A stretch of DNA of 64,000 nucleotides. It comes from Lunularia cruciata. Its lineage: Eukaryota; Streptophyta; Marchantiopsida; Lunulariales; Lunulariaceae. Shown piece by piece: positions 22,191 through 34,104 of this stretch; the first letter of the stretch is position 1, and each line of letters begins with the position of its first letter. The notes under the pieces are model-generated. The model worked only from the letters and a program-made list of their open reading frames with translations. It was not told where the DNA came from and did no database searches. The translations under genes were made by a program, and so were the position numbers. The stretch is taken from the NCBI GenBank assembly GCA_948567375.1, contig OX419758.1:67671965-67735964 (forward strand), in the 5' to 3' direction.

Positions 22191-23104
22191 ATGTGTGTGA
22201 ACTGGAGTAAGTAGTTATCAAGAAATGTACTTTAAGGACCTAAGAAACCTTGTGATTATGGAGATGCTGCAACTGATTACCTTGCACTTCTTGATTACCT
22301 CTTCCCCAACATTTAAACTCAAAATTAGTGTGAGTTTACCTAATTTCAAGGCAAGTTCCCAATATGACATCACTGAATGAGCTCACTCTAGCTCAAGGCA
22401 AGTTTGATAATAAATTTTATTAGAAGACCACAACATGTGGCACTCTATCATCTTGTCTTTAAGAAAAAAATTCAGGAAGGAAATATTGCTAAAACAAAGT
22501 GAAATGATATTTTGAAACAAAGAGATAAGAAAATGAGATGTGGCGCAAAGTGGGGGATCCAAGGAATTGGAAGAAGGGAGAAGGATAGGAAATTCTGGAA
22601 CTTTAAAGAGTAACCTAATATGCTACACATATAGATATTTTCTATGTCTTTCAATTTTGGTACATTGGTACTCAAATTGAAGGCTCAGATGGAAATTTTA
22701 GTAGAAACATATGAGTACATTTATTCTTTTAGTGTTTAGAGTGATTATTTCAGTATGATAGAGATAGCTTAGAATTTCCACTAAAATCTTTTTGTTTTCA
22801 TGCTTTAGTTTTATGGGAACGTATTCTGAACACTATAAAGATATAAAATGCAAGTCATTAGAGTTTATAATTTGTAGGGCTCAAAAGTTATTATTTTTCT
22901 GTGTGAGGTAGGTTTGGTGCCCATATTTCTTCAAAAAAGGTTTTTTTATTTTAATTTTCAACTTTATTGGGGGGGAACTTTAATTTATTTACACTTTTTG
23001 ATAGAGACCTTGTAAAATGTAGCTTTCTTATGGGATGTACCTATTGAACTAGTAGCCAAAAGAACCGAGAGTGAATAAGAGGAACATCTGAAAGAAGAGG
23101 CTGA
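22191..23104. other. Unassigned AT-rich region
   Basis: No gene or mobile-element signature was recognised. Only short frames without domains are present. Confidence 0.5.
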
Positions 23105-24380
23105 TGTTGTGCATATATACATCGCTGCACAATATACATTGTTGTCAACGTTACACATTATATAAGCACAAATCACACATAAATCATACATGGACTCTAA
23201 ATTACCACAATTTTGCCAACAACCAAGCACTTATTACAATCAAGCCACACCCACTCTAGCTAAGAGACTCTAGGTGACGCTCACTGGCTTTCTATCATGT
23301 AACACCCATTTGTGCATGTGTGTGGTATTGTGATATTTAGCTTGGTATTACAAGTACTTGAGTGATGTTATTATATAGAGATAAAAGATGGTTCTACATT
23401 AGTCATGATCAGCTAAAGTTAGTCATAACTAAGATAGAGGGGACCTTACTTTAGAGGAAGTAGGAAAGATGAGAATCACTATTTTGGATTCTAGTGTGTT
23501 GACTTGGTTATTCCGAGGTGTTTGGCTTTGAGGAAAGAGTTGAGAACTCTTGGGCCCGCAAGCCTTTTTTTTGGATTCTTCTTTTTGGATTCTAGCCCAT
23601 GTGAAGGAATCCTTGACTTAGTGGTTGGGTCAAGATAAGATCACATGCTAGTGGAATATGCCCATGTGAATAGATATTCCTTTCTACTTTTTGACTTTAC
23701 TTGACTTTTAGTCTATTAACTTGAGTTACTACGGTAATGAGTAACTTTGGTATGTAACTATTTCACAAGTATATAAACAAGAGGTGAGGAGGTAATCATC
23801 ATCCTTTCATTTGCAACTATCTCTCTCTCATTGAGTTCTCTAGTGAGCAATGTCTTGAGTCTTGGAGTGTTAGCCTTGGAAGAGTATGATGGAGTTGGGG
23901 TTTCTTGCCTTCTTAGTCCATGATGCGTTACCATAATAGCCATTAGAGGTTCATCCTGAGTCAGAGACAAGCAGGCTCACTGTCCACTCTAGTCAGGAAC
24001 TCAAAGGCACAACAACAAAGAAGTGAGCTCTTTGGAGCTGCACTTCTAGGGTTTACTCATGATTTCCACCTAGGTCTCATCCCACTGGTCCGATTGACGG
24101 CACATCCAATGGTGCAAATGGTGCAAGTGGGCCCTACCATGTAGTCAATACTCCGATCACAAAATTTGACCATTAGAAAGTAGTCTATGAGTAATTGCTA
24201 AATACCTCTAACTACTATCATTGCTACTCCAATGTCCAAGCAATCTAGATGTGACACTACAAATGGTGTGATAGCTATCATGGGTATATACATCGCTACA
24301 CAACATACATCTTTGTTAACATCACACACTCTAGAAGCACAACTCACACATAAGTCATATGTGGACTCTAAAGTACCACA
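23105..24380 (-). mobile_element. 3' LTR of element G (family F), interrupted by a family-B LTR
   Basis: On the minus strand the LTR starts TGTGGTACTTTAGAG (24,380) next to a purine-rich tract (AACTAGGGAGGCAAT) and ends CACAACA (23,105). About 100 bp at its start (24,380-24,290) recurs in diverged form at its end (about 23,195-23,105), so this LTR has internal terminal direct repeats. Excluding the nested LTR, it is about 590 bp long. Confidence 0.75.
23298..23981 (+). mobile_element. Solo LTR of family B, nested in the 3' LTR of element G
   Basis: It begins TGTAACACCC and ends near GGCTCAC, and matches the 5' LTR of element 1 in opposite orientation. The flanks correspond to an uninterrupted stretch of the related LTR at about 40,850-40,930, which serves as an empty site. 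A clean target duplication is not visible, possibly because the right terminus has mutated. Confidence 0.82.
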
Positions 24381-24552
24381 ATTGCCTCCCTAGTTGATAG
24401 TTAGGTCCCTCTAACTCCAGATAGCCATCTATTCCAAGTATATGGTATACCCTATGGTGGGCAAAAGATCAGGAGGTCGGGTGCTATCAAGCCCCATTGT
24501 AGTCACATGTTTGCAATCTATACCATATAAAGGATGAACTAGCTATAGGTCA

Positions 24553-24900
24553 AGTACATCTAGGACAAAATCACTATCGTTGAGGAACCATCATGAGGGG
24601 AGGAGTCATACATGCCACATGCCATCCTATCAAACAACTATCACACATTAATATAGTAGCAGCTCCACCAAAAGAGCTGCATAACATACACCGCAAGCCT
24701 ACACATACAAGTACTAAGCTTGGGTCCATGGTACCATCAATGTTTGGGAGGTGGCATGGTGCACAATTGCACACATAATCCTTCTAAACAACACCATCAT
24801 GTCCTTCCAACACAAGGACTCTAGATGGAAAAACCTTGTGCACTCTCAAGATAGTGCGGCCTGTAGAAACATCAAGCGTCATTGATGTTATCTACTATAG
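24553..24900 (-). pseudogene. PHD-like zinc finger at the C-terminus of the element G polyprotein
   Basis: The minus strand reads VHKVFPSRVLVLEG, then CAPCHLPNIDGTMDP, then a Cys/His cluster: CMLC, CDSC, GWHVAC, TPPLMMVPQ and, after two stop codons where a tryptophan is expected, FCPRCT. The spacing C-x2-C ... C-x2-C-x4-H-x2-C ... C-x2-C fits a PHD (C4HC3) finger, a domain that usually binds histone tails. Here it could direct integration to chromatin, in the role played by chromodomains; that is inference. Related copies lie at 9,357-9,413 and 41,215-41,330. Confidence 0.7.
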
Positions 24901-25287
24901 ATATATATAGTCACCTAGATGAAATCAATGGATTGAGGGTCTATAAAATCCTCCTCAAATGGTAGCATAGCATAAGGTATCCCAAAGCTAAGCAATTGCC
25001 AAGTTCTCAAAGGCCATTTGCATCACTCTCTAAAAGATCTCTGCTCATTGAGAACATACGCTCATCCATACATGTAGATCATCCAAGTCCAACATTGTAG
25101 TAGTATCTTGATGAATGGTTGTAGGTAAATTTGGATTTTGTCCATAGAGTAGAAAGTAAGGAATGAAGGATGCTAAGGAGTCTTGCTGGCTAAACCGATA
25201 GCCCATGGCCAACTAAGGTAATTGGAGATCCTAAATCTCCCAAGTAGCATCTCTACAAACCATAATTTTGCAATCCGCTCTTCATTG
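24901..25287 (-). pseudogene. Integrase C-terminal part, element G
   Basis: It continues the integrase interrupted by the solo LTR to its right. The minus strand reads NEERIAKLWFVEMLLG, then FLTFYSMDKIQIYL, resembling the segment after the catalytic glutamate in gypsy integrases. Several stops are present. It leads into the PHD-like finger. Confidence 0.7.
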
Positions 25288-27182
25288 TGTGACAACCTGG
25301 CAAATATCACTTTTGCGGTAATCGGGTAAGTAAAGTTCGTTCACGTAGAGATACGAATCAGAAATGTCCAAATACAAAGCAAAGTAACAATTTCAGTTCT
25401 TCTTGGTTGCATCTTTAATCTCTCAGGTAGAAACCACACCCAGAAGAGAGTAACAAGCACTGACTCGCAATCTTGTCACAAATTCACACTCCTTAATCAC
25501 AAATCCTTCAATTTTTTCCAAACAATCTTGATTGTGATGATTCAAGCTCTCCCAAAAACGGCACTTCACTGCAAAATGACTTTGCCTCAGAATTGTGTTC
25601 TACCCCTCCACTGAAGGCACAACTTCCGCAATCAAAATTGCTTCACATCAACTTTGCACTACACTCACAAATGCAGAATACTACCAACACTACAATTCCT
25701 CTTAGATCTATCAAGGCATTGCTTCAATTGCACTTCACTCAGGATCAAACACACAGAATGAAGATCAAGGCTGCGGAATCCAACATCCAACAAACACTCT
25801 GACTTGCACTTCAAATTTCTCCAAACATTCATAAATACAATCACAAAGTTGATACTCGGAATCAAGCTCAAGCGACGAGCACTACTTCACAGTACTTCAC
25901 TTTATCTATTCTCAGAAATAATGAGCACTGAACAACATTTTCCTGCAAATGCCACTCTTAAATAGTGAAGCAATCGACAATTCTAACAACTATACCGTTC
26001 TACCACAACTGTTCTAGCCTGCAGATCCAAAATGACAATGCACCTCTTCATATCTATTTATTCAAATTTCAAATCTGTTACTAATCCAATCCGATGTCTA
26101 CATCGTCATCGGCTTTCAAACCCGAACCCGAAGTAACTTTACTTCCTAATATTTTGTCCTCGGGTTTCACATCTTCTACTTCTTCTACCAGATTCATCAA
26201 TTCTCTTTCCTGATCTGAAATTCCACTAGTGGGTAATCTATCTAACTCCTTATCTCCTGACCCACTCTTCCCTAATGTCTCTGATGGTAACTCCGAAGAC
26301 ATTTGGACTCCTATGTTATCTACTTTGGGTCTAACTATTATCAATTCTTTTGCTAATTCTACTATATCCTCATCAAGAATTGTCATTGAAAGCATGAATA
26401 CACTATCTATACCTTTAATTTGTAACCCACTTTCCCCTAATCACTCATGTTACTAACCCGAAGACACTTACTATCGGATCCTGCACTTTGGGTTTATTCA
26501 CTAGTGTTACTTCTCCTTCAATTTCTATCATATCTTCAATCAGAACTGAAATTGAAGTCATAGGTATCCTAACTATCTTCTTTCCCTACTCTAACTTCCT
26601 TTAATCCCTCTGGCAAAACTCCCAAAGTCACCTTCACTGCACTCCGAGGTCCGGCTTCCTCAAATTTTGTCGGTCATCTTAGTCTTGAGACGAAGTCTTT
26701 AGACCCGAAGTCCGAAGTACGAAGTCCGAAGTCACATTGACACGAAGACACTTTGACCCGAAGTACATCTACTCCAGAAACTTCAAATGTTTGTACTTCT
26801 TCTACAGACCTCCAAACTTTGCGATTTTGGTGTCAATGGAAAGCCCTAAACGAGACGCTTCCAACGAGATATAACATGCTTGATTTGAACTTGTGTACAT
26901 TGAGATATGGCCCCCGCAAGAATCCTGACCTACAACTTCTATTTCTCCTTCGGGTTTGCTCTCCTCAACGTCTGATCCGAGTTTTTCCTTCCTCTGACAC
27001 GAAGTAAGCATCTTTGGGTCTGATCCAAACCAAGCCCTTCTTCCTCTTACATGAAGTCAACTTACTCGGGTCTGATCAAAACACAAGTTTGCACTCATTT
27101 CTTCTCCATTTGGTTTCAATTTGGTTTCAGCAAGGCATTTCTTCTTCTAAACTCGTCCAAAATGAAAAATGTGGGTACCACA
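25288..27182 (-). mobile_element. Solo LTR of family A with an internal deletion, nested in integrase of element G
   Basis: Plus-strand ends are TGTGACAAC and TACCACA. It is flanked by a perfect 5-bp duplication CATTG (25,283-25,287 and 27,183-27,187). The paralogous element F carries the unoccupied site with a single CATTG at about 41,870. Its left ~1.1 kb matches the 3' end of the 3.78-kb LTRs at 45,912 and 55,851. It is only 1,895 bp long, because most of the coiled-coil coding part is missing or replaced. A 104-codon remnant of the ORF tail remains at 26,081-26,395 (minus). CCGAAGT-type words cluster at 26,700-26,765. Confidence 0.92.
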
Positions 27183-27187
27183 CATTG

Positions 27188-27690
27188 TCTCAACCACTCT
27201 CTCTGCTAAGCCAGCTGCCTTAGGGTGATCTTTGGAGATAGTATGATGATCAAGCAAAGTCTTGTCACACAAGACCTGAAACTCCTCTAAGAACTTTATA
27301 CCCTAATCAGTCAAAACCTCAACAAGTGCACCAAAATGATTGAGAACTTGATCCAAGAATGAGTAAGCCATCCCTTCACTAGACTTGTCAGGAAGTACCA
27401 CCAACTTAATCCACTTGGAGAAGTGCTCTACCATCACCAAAATATACCAATGATGTCTAATAATCAACGATAAAGGTCCAACAAAGTCCAAACTCCAATG
27501 ATAACACAATCCCATGATAGGTAATGGGTGTAATTGTGGCATAGGAGCATTAATTGATACTCTAACTCAGTCACAAACCACACGTCTTGCAACAAACTAT
27601 TGTATATTGGTCTGCATATTGTGCCACCAATAATGACTCTAGAGTAAGCTATATGTATGCTTTACTCCAAAATGTCCTAGCTCCTCATGA
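27188..27690 (-). pseudogene. Integrase zinc-binding domain and catalytic core, element G
   Basis: The minus strand shows an H-x-W-W-H-like start with a C-x2-C (VVCD) near 27,560-27,680. The core follows: SLDFVGPLSLI (first Asp), YILVMVEHFSKWI, FGALVEVLTD (second Asp), then LAERVV (catalytic Glu) at about 27,200, right at the solo LTR insertion. Stops lie near 27,300 and 27,560. Confidence 0.85.
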
Positions 27691-28170
27691 GCATGACGGA
27701 CCAACTGTGGTCTCTAAGATGGAAGTGGTACTACTCTCACTCTACCATCCATACACAAAGATGTCTGCCCTCCAAATTAAACCATCTAGCTTATCGAAGG
27801 ATACAGTCTCTCTCTCCTTGGCCCCAATTGTGCAACCCACAACACCAATGCAAAGAAAATCTATCACTAAGATATCATCATGAATGTCTCGTTGACCTGT
27901 ACCACTATCCCCACTCTTTGGATTTGTGACCTCAATAACTTCTCTTGTATACGCTGTGAGAGATACCACCAAAGCCTTAGAAAATATACAAAGAAAGGTA
28001 GATGCGTGCCAATCTGGCACTATCTTGTAATGTGTCTTACCATGCCAACATGCTCTGGTCTGATCTTGCTAGCTGTGACATGGGTTTCTACTCAGCCCAT
28101 CTACATCAAGGTTCACCACTCCAGGTTTATGAATAATTGTGAAATCATACTCTTGTAAAATCAGAGCCCA

Positions 28171-28653
28171 TCATGCAAGCTTTCCTAAAAGCTTGTTGGA
28201 CTCCACCAACCACTTCAATGGTTGATGATCAGTGATGAGAGTAAAAGGTTTACCAAATAGGTAATAGTGGAAATGTGCTATTGCCCATATTGCTACCAAG
28301 CACTCTCCCTCATATGAACTATATTTTGCCTCCATTGAATTGTTGGAGCAACTAGCACAAGCTACCACAAACTCCTTCCCCTCATCATCATGTTAGATGA
28401 GCATTGCTCCAAGCCCCAACATACTCCAATCAATGTGAACCTGAAATGGTCCTCCTCTGATCGGTCTTGTCAAAATAGGAGCAAATATCAACCTCTCTTT
28501 GAGCTCTACATAAACTCTCTCCTGCTTATCTCCCCAACACCACTCTTGTGTAAGCTTGGCTAGCTTCATCAAGGCCTTGGCAATGGCACTAAATCCTCTA
28601 ACATACCAGCAATAGGAGTTTGCCAATCCAAGGAATGCTTGCACTCTATTCAC
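28171..28653 (-). pseudogene. Reverse transcriptase connection and RNase H, element G
   Basis: The minus strand reads VQAFLGLANSYCWYVRGF, then QVHIDWSMLGLGAML (RNase H start, with the first acidic residue in HIDWS), then YSSYEGECLVAIWAI and LITDHQPLKWL (Glu and Asp positions). The frame breaks at about 28,380. The family-F copy on the right side of element E (61,990-62,500) is a close relative. Confidence 0.85.
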
Positions 28654-28699
28654 ATATGTAGGTCAAGGAATACATGCAATAGCCTCCACCTTGATTTTC

Positions 28700-29320
28700 T
28701 AAACACCAAGTCCTCCAGGGTAGACAGTGTGACCCAAATACTCAACCTACTCATGGAAGAAATTACACTTTCCAAGATGTACCATGAGATCTCAACCTCT
28801 CAAACACCTCCAAAAATTGTCTCTCATGCTCTTCCATAGTAGTGTTATAGACCAAAATGTCATCAATATAGCACCAAGCAAAACCCAATCTAGCTAGGAT
28901 CCTATCCATAACCCTTTGGAACTCAGCATGAGCATTCCTTAACCCAAATAGTAAGAACCTCCATTGATATAACACATCAATGCCATGAGGATCAATAGCC
29001 CAAAATGTTATCTTGGACTTATCCTCCCTTATCCGCAACTAATGATATTTTGCTCAAAGATCCAAAGTACTAAAGACCTTTGCATGTAATTGTATCAAAG
29101 ATATCCTTTGGTGTAAGCATGGCATATCAATCAGCCCTAGTTTGTTGGTTGATAGGACGGTAATCTCCACACATATGCTTATCTATGTAGTTGCCATGCA
29201 TATCCTTCTTGGCTTGCATCACTATAGCTGATGCATACTCTCCATGTGAAATCTCTACCAAACCAGCCTCAAGAAGGTCACTACTTTGGCTTTGAATCAA
29301 TGCTCTCTCCATGTCGTTAT
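28700..29320 (-). pseudogene. Reverse transcriptase, element G
   Basis: The minus strand reads GLVEISHGEYASAIVM, MCGDYRPINQQT, then FWAIDPHGIDVLYQWRF, AEFQRVMDRIL and CYIDDILVYN with both catalytic aspartates. Frame breaks lie near 29,040 and 29,125. Part of it is duplicated in tandem at 29,940-30,975. Confidence 0.88.
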
Positions 29321-30975
29321 ATTGGTAAGGATGTTAAAAAATTGGTGTATCGCTAGCAAGCTCAATCTAAATACCAAGTCCTTTGAGAGCACCCAAATCC
29401 TTCATACTAAAGGTAAAACAACTCATGTAGCTCCTCAAGAACCTCCAAACCCTCCATCTTTCCTCTCTTGTAAGCTTGGGTCCAAGATCTGGCTCCCAGG
29501 TATCCTCTGTAACTATCATAAGAGTGGAAGATGTTCTAATTGGTTGCTACACTAGGCCCTTGGGAGAAGTAGTATCAAGCTCCCAACCACTAGAGGTCCC
29601 AACATCAATGTAAAAAACTCTCTCTGATCTGATTGCAAGCTCCATATGTCCTCTAGCTGCATCCCAAGTAGACCAAGGGTGTAATCCAAGTAGACCACGC
29701 TCACTTTGATGGACTCCAAGTAGACCACTCTCTCTAGTAGCCACTCACTGTGTCACAAGAATACCTTGTCCACTCGGTCGGTCCATCACCCCTAGCATGT
29801 GTCTGAATCATCTCAATAGGCACAAGGTCCACAAGTGTTTGAGTGATGATGCCTATCAAGCACATCTTATGATGCTTTGCCAAGCTAAGGCTTGGAATCC
29901 AAGTCAAATAGTTTAGGTCCATAGCCTAACATAATACATAATGCAATATAGCTAGGATCTTATCCATGACCCTCTAGAAATTAGTAGGAATGTTCTTTAA
30001 CCCAAATGGTAAGAACCTCTATTGATATAACACATCCTTACCATGAGGATCAATAGCCCAAAATTTTATCTTGGACTTATCCTTTTCTCTAATTGCAACT
30101 GATGATATCCTACTCAAAGATCCAAAGTATTGAAGACCTTTGCATGCCCAATTGCATCAAAGATCTTCTCTACTGTAGGCATGGTATATAGATCAGCCCT
30201 AGTCTATTAGTTGATAAGATGGTAATCTCTACACATTGGCATGTCTATGCAGTTGCCATGTATATCCTTCTTGGTAACATCACTGTAGCTAATGCATACT
30301 CTCCATGTGAAATCTCCACCAAACCAATCTCAAAAAGGTCACTATTGTGGCTCTAAATCTCCATGTCACTATATCAATAAAGATATTGGAAACTAGTGTA
30401 TCACAAGTCAGCTCAATCCAAAAACTAGGTCCTTTCAAAGCACCCAAATCTCTTCATATTGAAGGAAAAACAACTTCTGTAGCTCCTCAAGAACCTCCAA
30501 ACTCTCCGTCTTTCCTCTCTTGTAAGCTTGGATCCAAGATTTGGCTCCCAAGTATCCTCTATAACTATCGTAGGAGTAGAAGATATACTAATTGGCTACT
30601 ACATTGGGCACTTGGGAGTAGTAGTGTCATGCTCACAACCACTAGAGGTCCCAATTGTGAAAAACTCCCTCTGATCTAGCTGCAAGCTCCTTACATCCTC
30701 TAGTTGCATCCCAAGTAGTCCAAGGATGTAATCCAAGTAGAGCATGCTCACTTGTATGGAGTCCAAGTAGACAACTCTCTCTAGTAGCCACTGGCTGTGT
30801 CCCAAGAATACCATGTTGACTCGGTCAATTGCCCCCAACATGTGCCTAAATTGTCTCAATAGGCACAAGGCTCACAAGTGTTCAAGTGGTGATGCCTATC
30901 AAGCGCATCCTACATTGCTCTGCCAAGCCAAGGCTCACAATCTAGGTCAAACACTTTAGTTCCATAGCTTGACCT
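28895..30975. repeat. Tandem duplication of about 1.04 kb inside element G
   Basis: About 28,895-29,935 and about 29,940-30,975 are diverged direct copies. Shared markers: CCAAATAGTAAGAACCTCC / CCAAATGGTAAGAACCTCT; GTAGCTCCTCAAGAACCTCC; TCTTTCCTCTCTTGTAAGCTTGG; CCACTAGAGGTCCCAA; GATGCCTATCAAGC. Each copy holds the 5' half of reverse transcriptase plus upstream polyprotein sequence. A local duplication after insertion is the simplest reading. Confidence 0.85.
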
Positions 30976-33412
30976 AACACTTGATGCTTGGATGCTTCTG
31001 ACATTGCTGGAATAGTGATAATACATATGTGAAAACCCATCACCCGCTCTCTCTCATTGGCATTGGTCTCCACCAACTACTATAATTATGAGTCCCAAAC
31101 CAATACAAGACGTCCCTCTCAAAAACATAAGAGCCTAGGAAACTCATTAGTGTGGCAAAAGTGGCTCTAGGTTGTTCAACTTGGTTTATCATTGCCATAG
31201 GTGACCTATCAAGCACCACCACTATTTGAGACTGATGCACAACATCCATGATGTCATCAACAATGATATGGTCTAGTAGTTGAATCCCATCACAAGCTAT
31301 TGTAGAACCTCTTTAGGTAAGAGGTTTGTCCACCAAAGACAAAGACAATGAGCACATGATCCCACTCTGGCTGCATCTAACAACCTAGTAGGTCTTATCC
31401 AACAATGGACCTGATGTGTACTCGCCACCACTTGGGCGCAAGAATCACCCATCAAAGGGATGTTCTCCAAAATGTAAGCTAAAGAAATAGACTAATGAAC
31501 CTAGAGATGTCATAGTATCTGTAACATCTCCCAAAACACACTAGAATGAGGATCTTGAAAACCCAAACCTTGGCCAGCATATGTATATCCCTAACATGGC
31601 CATCCAAAAATCACCAATTGAATGGGGCCATGTCTCTCCAAATCCTATGCCCCCAATAAGGAAATGTCTATTGGTAAGGTCTTTTGGCAACCTTTGATTG
31701 TTGACATTGGTTAAAACTAAGGATATTGATAGGCCAAGTGTGCCACATGATGTAAAGAGTCTTGCCTAGCAGTCTCATCTCTCTCCACATACAAGTATCT
31801 TTGTACTTGTAAACCCTCCTATAGTACCATAGCTATTCCAATACTAATCCCACTGAACAACTCCAACAGACATACTCTCTCTATTGGATACTACCAAGCA
31901 GTGAGTGTGGTTTCCAAAGGTGTCAAGGTAATCAAGTTTGGAAGCTCATCGTCACATTGGTCTCTTGGTGATACAAAGGCTCTACTCCAACCCTATTGCA
32001 CCAGTTGAGCCGCATACTATTGCAATGCCTCCTTTGAACTCCACAAAGGAACATCCTAGGTGGAAGGAAAAATTCAACTCATACTCCAAATCCAAGTGAT
32101 CTCTTCTTAGATTTTCCTCTACATGGGCGTTCCTCTCTAATAAATTGCCATGCCAAGTAATAAAACCACTAAAAGTTGAAGCTGATGTTATCATGGTCTC
32201 AAGCAATAGTGAGCCAAAACTACCATTACTAAAGCGTATAGGTAGGCAACATACCCGTCCCTCACCCAACTACCAACTTGGTCTGTAGGACGCTATCTCC
32301 TCCCAATAGTCAATATTGAAATCCATGGGGTATAATTGTATAACACTACTCTCCCAACTAACACATCATATGACTTAGCCACTGTTGCAATAGCTTGAGC
32401 TCTCACCACAACGCTCTCAATCAGATGATTGGACTAAATCTGAACAACAAGCTCTCCACATGTGATGTATTGTATAGAACTACCACCTAGTATGTCTAGA
32501 TCTAAAATGGACACCTCTCCACATTGGTCTTTTGTAACTCTAGACTGATAATTGCAGCCTTCTCCAACATAAGGAGTTGTGCACCATAGTCTACTAAGAC
32601 CTTCCATGGTGTATAAAATTTCCTTGAAGGTCCCACCAAATGAAAAATCTTCCTCTAGTTATCCAATAGGATAATCCCAAGTGTAAACCACGCTTGCTCA
32701 AAGGTCAGTCTAGTTGGTAACTCCTCAAATCTAGCCGTTGTTGCCTACCATAAACCACTAGTTGTTGAGTGGATCCCATGCTTCTCAACCACCACAGCTC
32801 CACTATCAACCACCTTTGTTCTGGTAGTAGGGACCACATCATCCCTACTCTCACAAAGTGTGGCAGCCAACCAAAACATTGGGGCTAAGTCAACTCCCAA
32901 TATACACATGTCATGGTTGAGAATAATAAAAAGTGCATAATCAATTGAGCCGCTTCCTAATATTGTGTTAGACTTAGTATATGTTGTAGCAAGTGGTTGA
33001 CTAGTATGTAGTCTATCATGAATTTCATCACCACCTACCACACTTGTAGTAGGACATCTAGGAGCCATGGATGTTGTCTATAGTGCCTCAAAGCATGTAA
33101 AAGACTGGGGAAGTCTGACCTATCTACCAGCCTCTTCTCTTTGTGAATCCAACTCCATTGATGCTCTTCTAGGCTTTGGACCATGTACTACACTCCTAGT
33201 CATTATACTATATGCATCCACTTGTGATGTTTTACACATGAAGTCTAAGACATCTCTATCACCTACATATGAGGTGGAAGCCTCAGTACCCAAATCTGAT
33301 CTCCTCTGAGCTATGGCCATGCTAGCTAATCTTTGCTCCAACTACTCAATTTGAGTAGCCGTGGTTGTATTAGAAGTAAGGGTAGGTATTGTACTCCTAC
33401 TAGATGTGGATC
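30976..33412 (-). pseudogene. Protease and spacer region, element G
   Basis: Near 32,575-32,610 the minus strand reads VLVDYGAQLLMLEKA, matching a retropepsin active-site block (D-S/T-G expected, DYG here). The remainder is a long polyprotein spacer between gag and reverse transcriptase with many stops. No other domain was recognised. Confidence 0.55.
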
Positions 33413-34104
33413 TGTGAGCCGGCCTGTCTCTCACTCAGGATGAACCTCTGATGGCTATTATGGTAGCGCACCATGGACTAAGAAGGCAAGGAACCCCAAC
33501 TCCATCATACTCCTTCAAGGCTAACACTCCAAGACTCAATACATTGCTCACTAGAGAACTCAATGAGAGAGAGATAGTTGCAAATGAAAGGATGATGAGT
33601 ACCTCCTCACCCCTTGTTTATATACTTGTGAAATAGTTACGTACCAAAGTTACTAATTACCATAGTAACTCAAGTTACTAGACTAAAAGTCAAGTAAAGT
33701 CAAAAAGTAGAAAGGAATATCCATTCACATGGGCATATTCCCCTAAGCATGTGGTCTTATCTTGACCCAACCACTAAGTCAAAGATTCCTTCACATGGGT
33801 TATCCTTGGACTAAAGAAGAATCCAAAACAAAAAGGCTTGCGGGCCCAAGAGTTCTCAACTCTTTCCTCAAAGCCAAACATCTAGGAATAATACCAAGTC
33901 AACACACTAAAATACAAAATAGTGGTGCTCATCTTTTCTACTTCCTCTAAAGTAAGGTCCACTCTATCTTAGCTATGACTAACTTTAGCTAACCATGACT
34001 AATATAGAACCATCCTTTATCTCTATATAAATAATATCTCTTAAGTACTTGTAATACCAAGCTAAATATCACAATACCACACACATGCACAAATGGGTGT
34101 TACA
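33413..34104 (-). mobile_element. Solo LTR of family B, nested in element G
   Basis: It is 692 bp, with TGTGAGCCGG and GGTGTTACA at its ends, in the same orientation as the 5' LTR of element 1. GATC lies on both sides (33,409-33,412 and 34,105-34,108), a 4-bp target duplication. It separates the gag zinc-knuckle region from the protease region of element G. Confidence 0.9.

Noticed and set aside
24553..24900. PHD finger considered as a host chromatin gene
   Set aside because: It is in line with integrase, recurs in sister copies directly before the polypurine tract and LTR, and has stops; it belongs to the retroelement.
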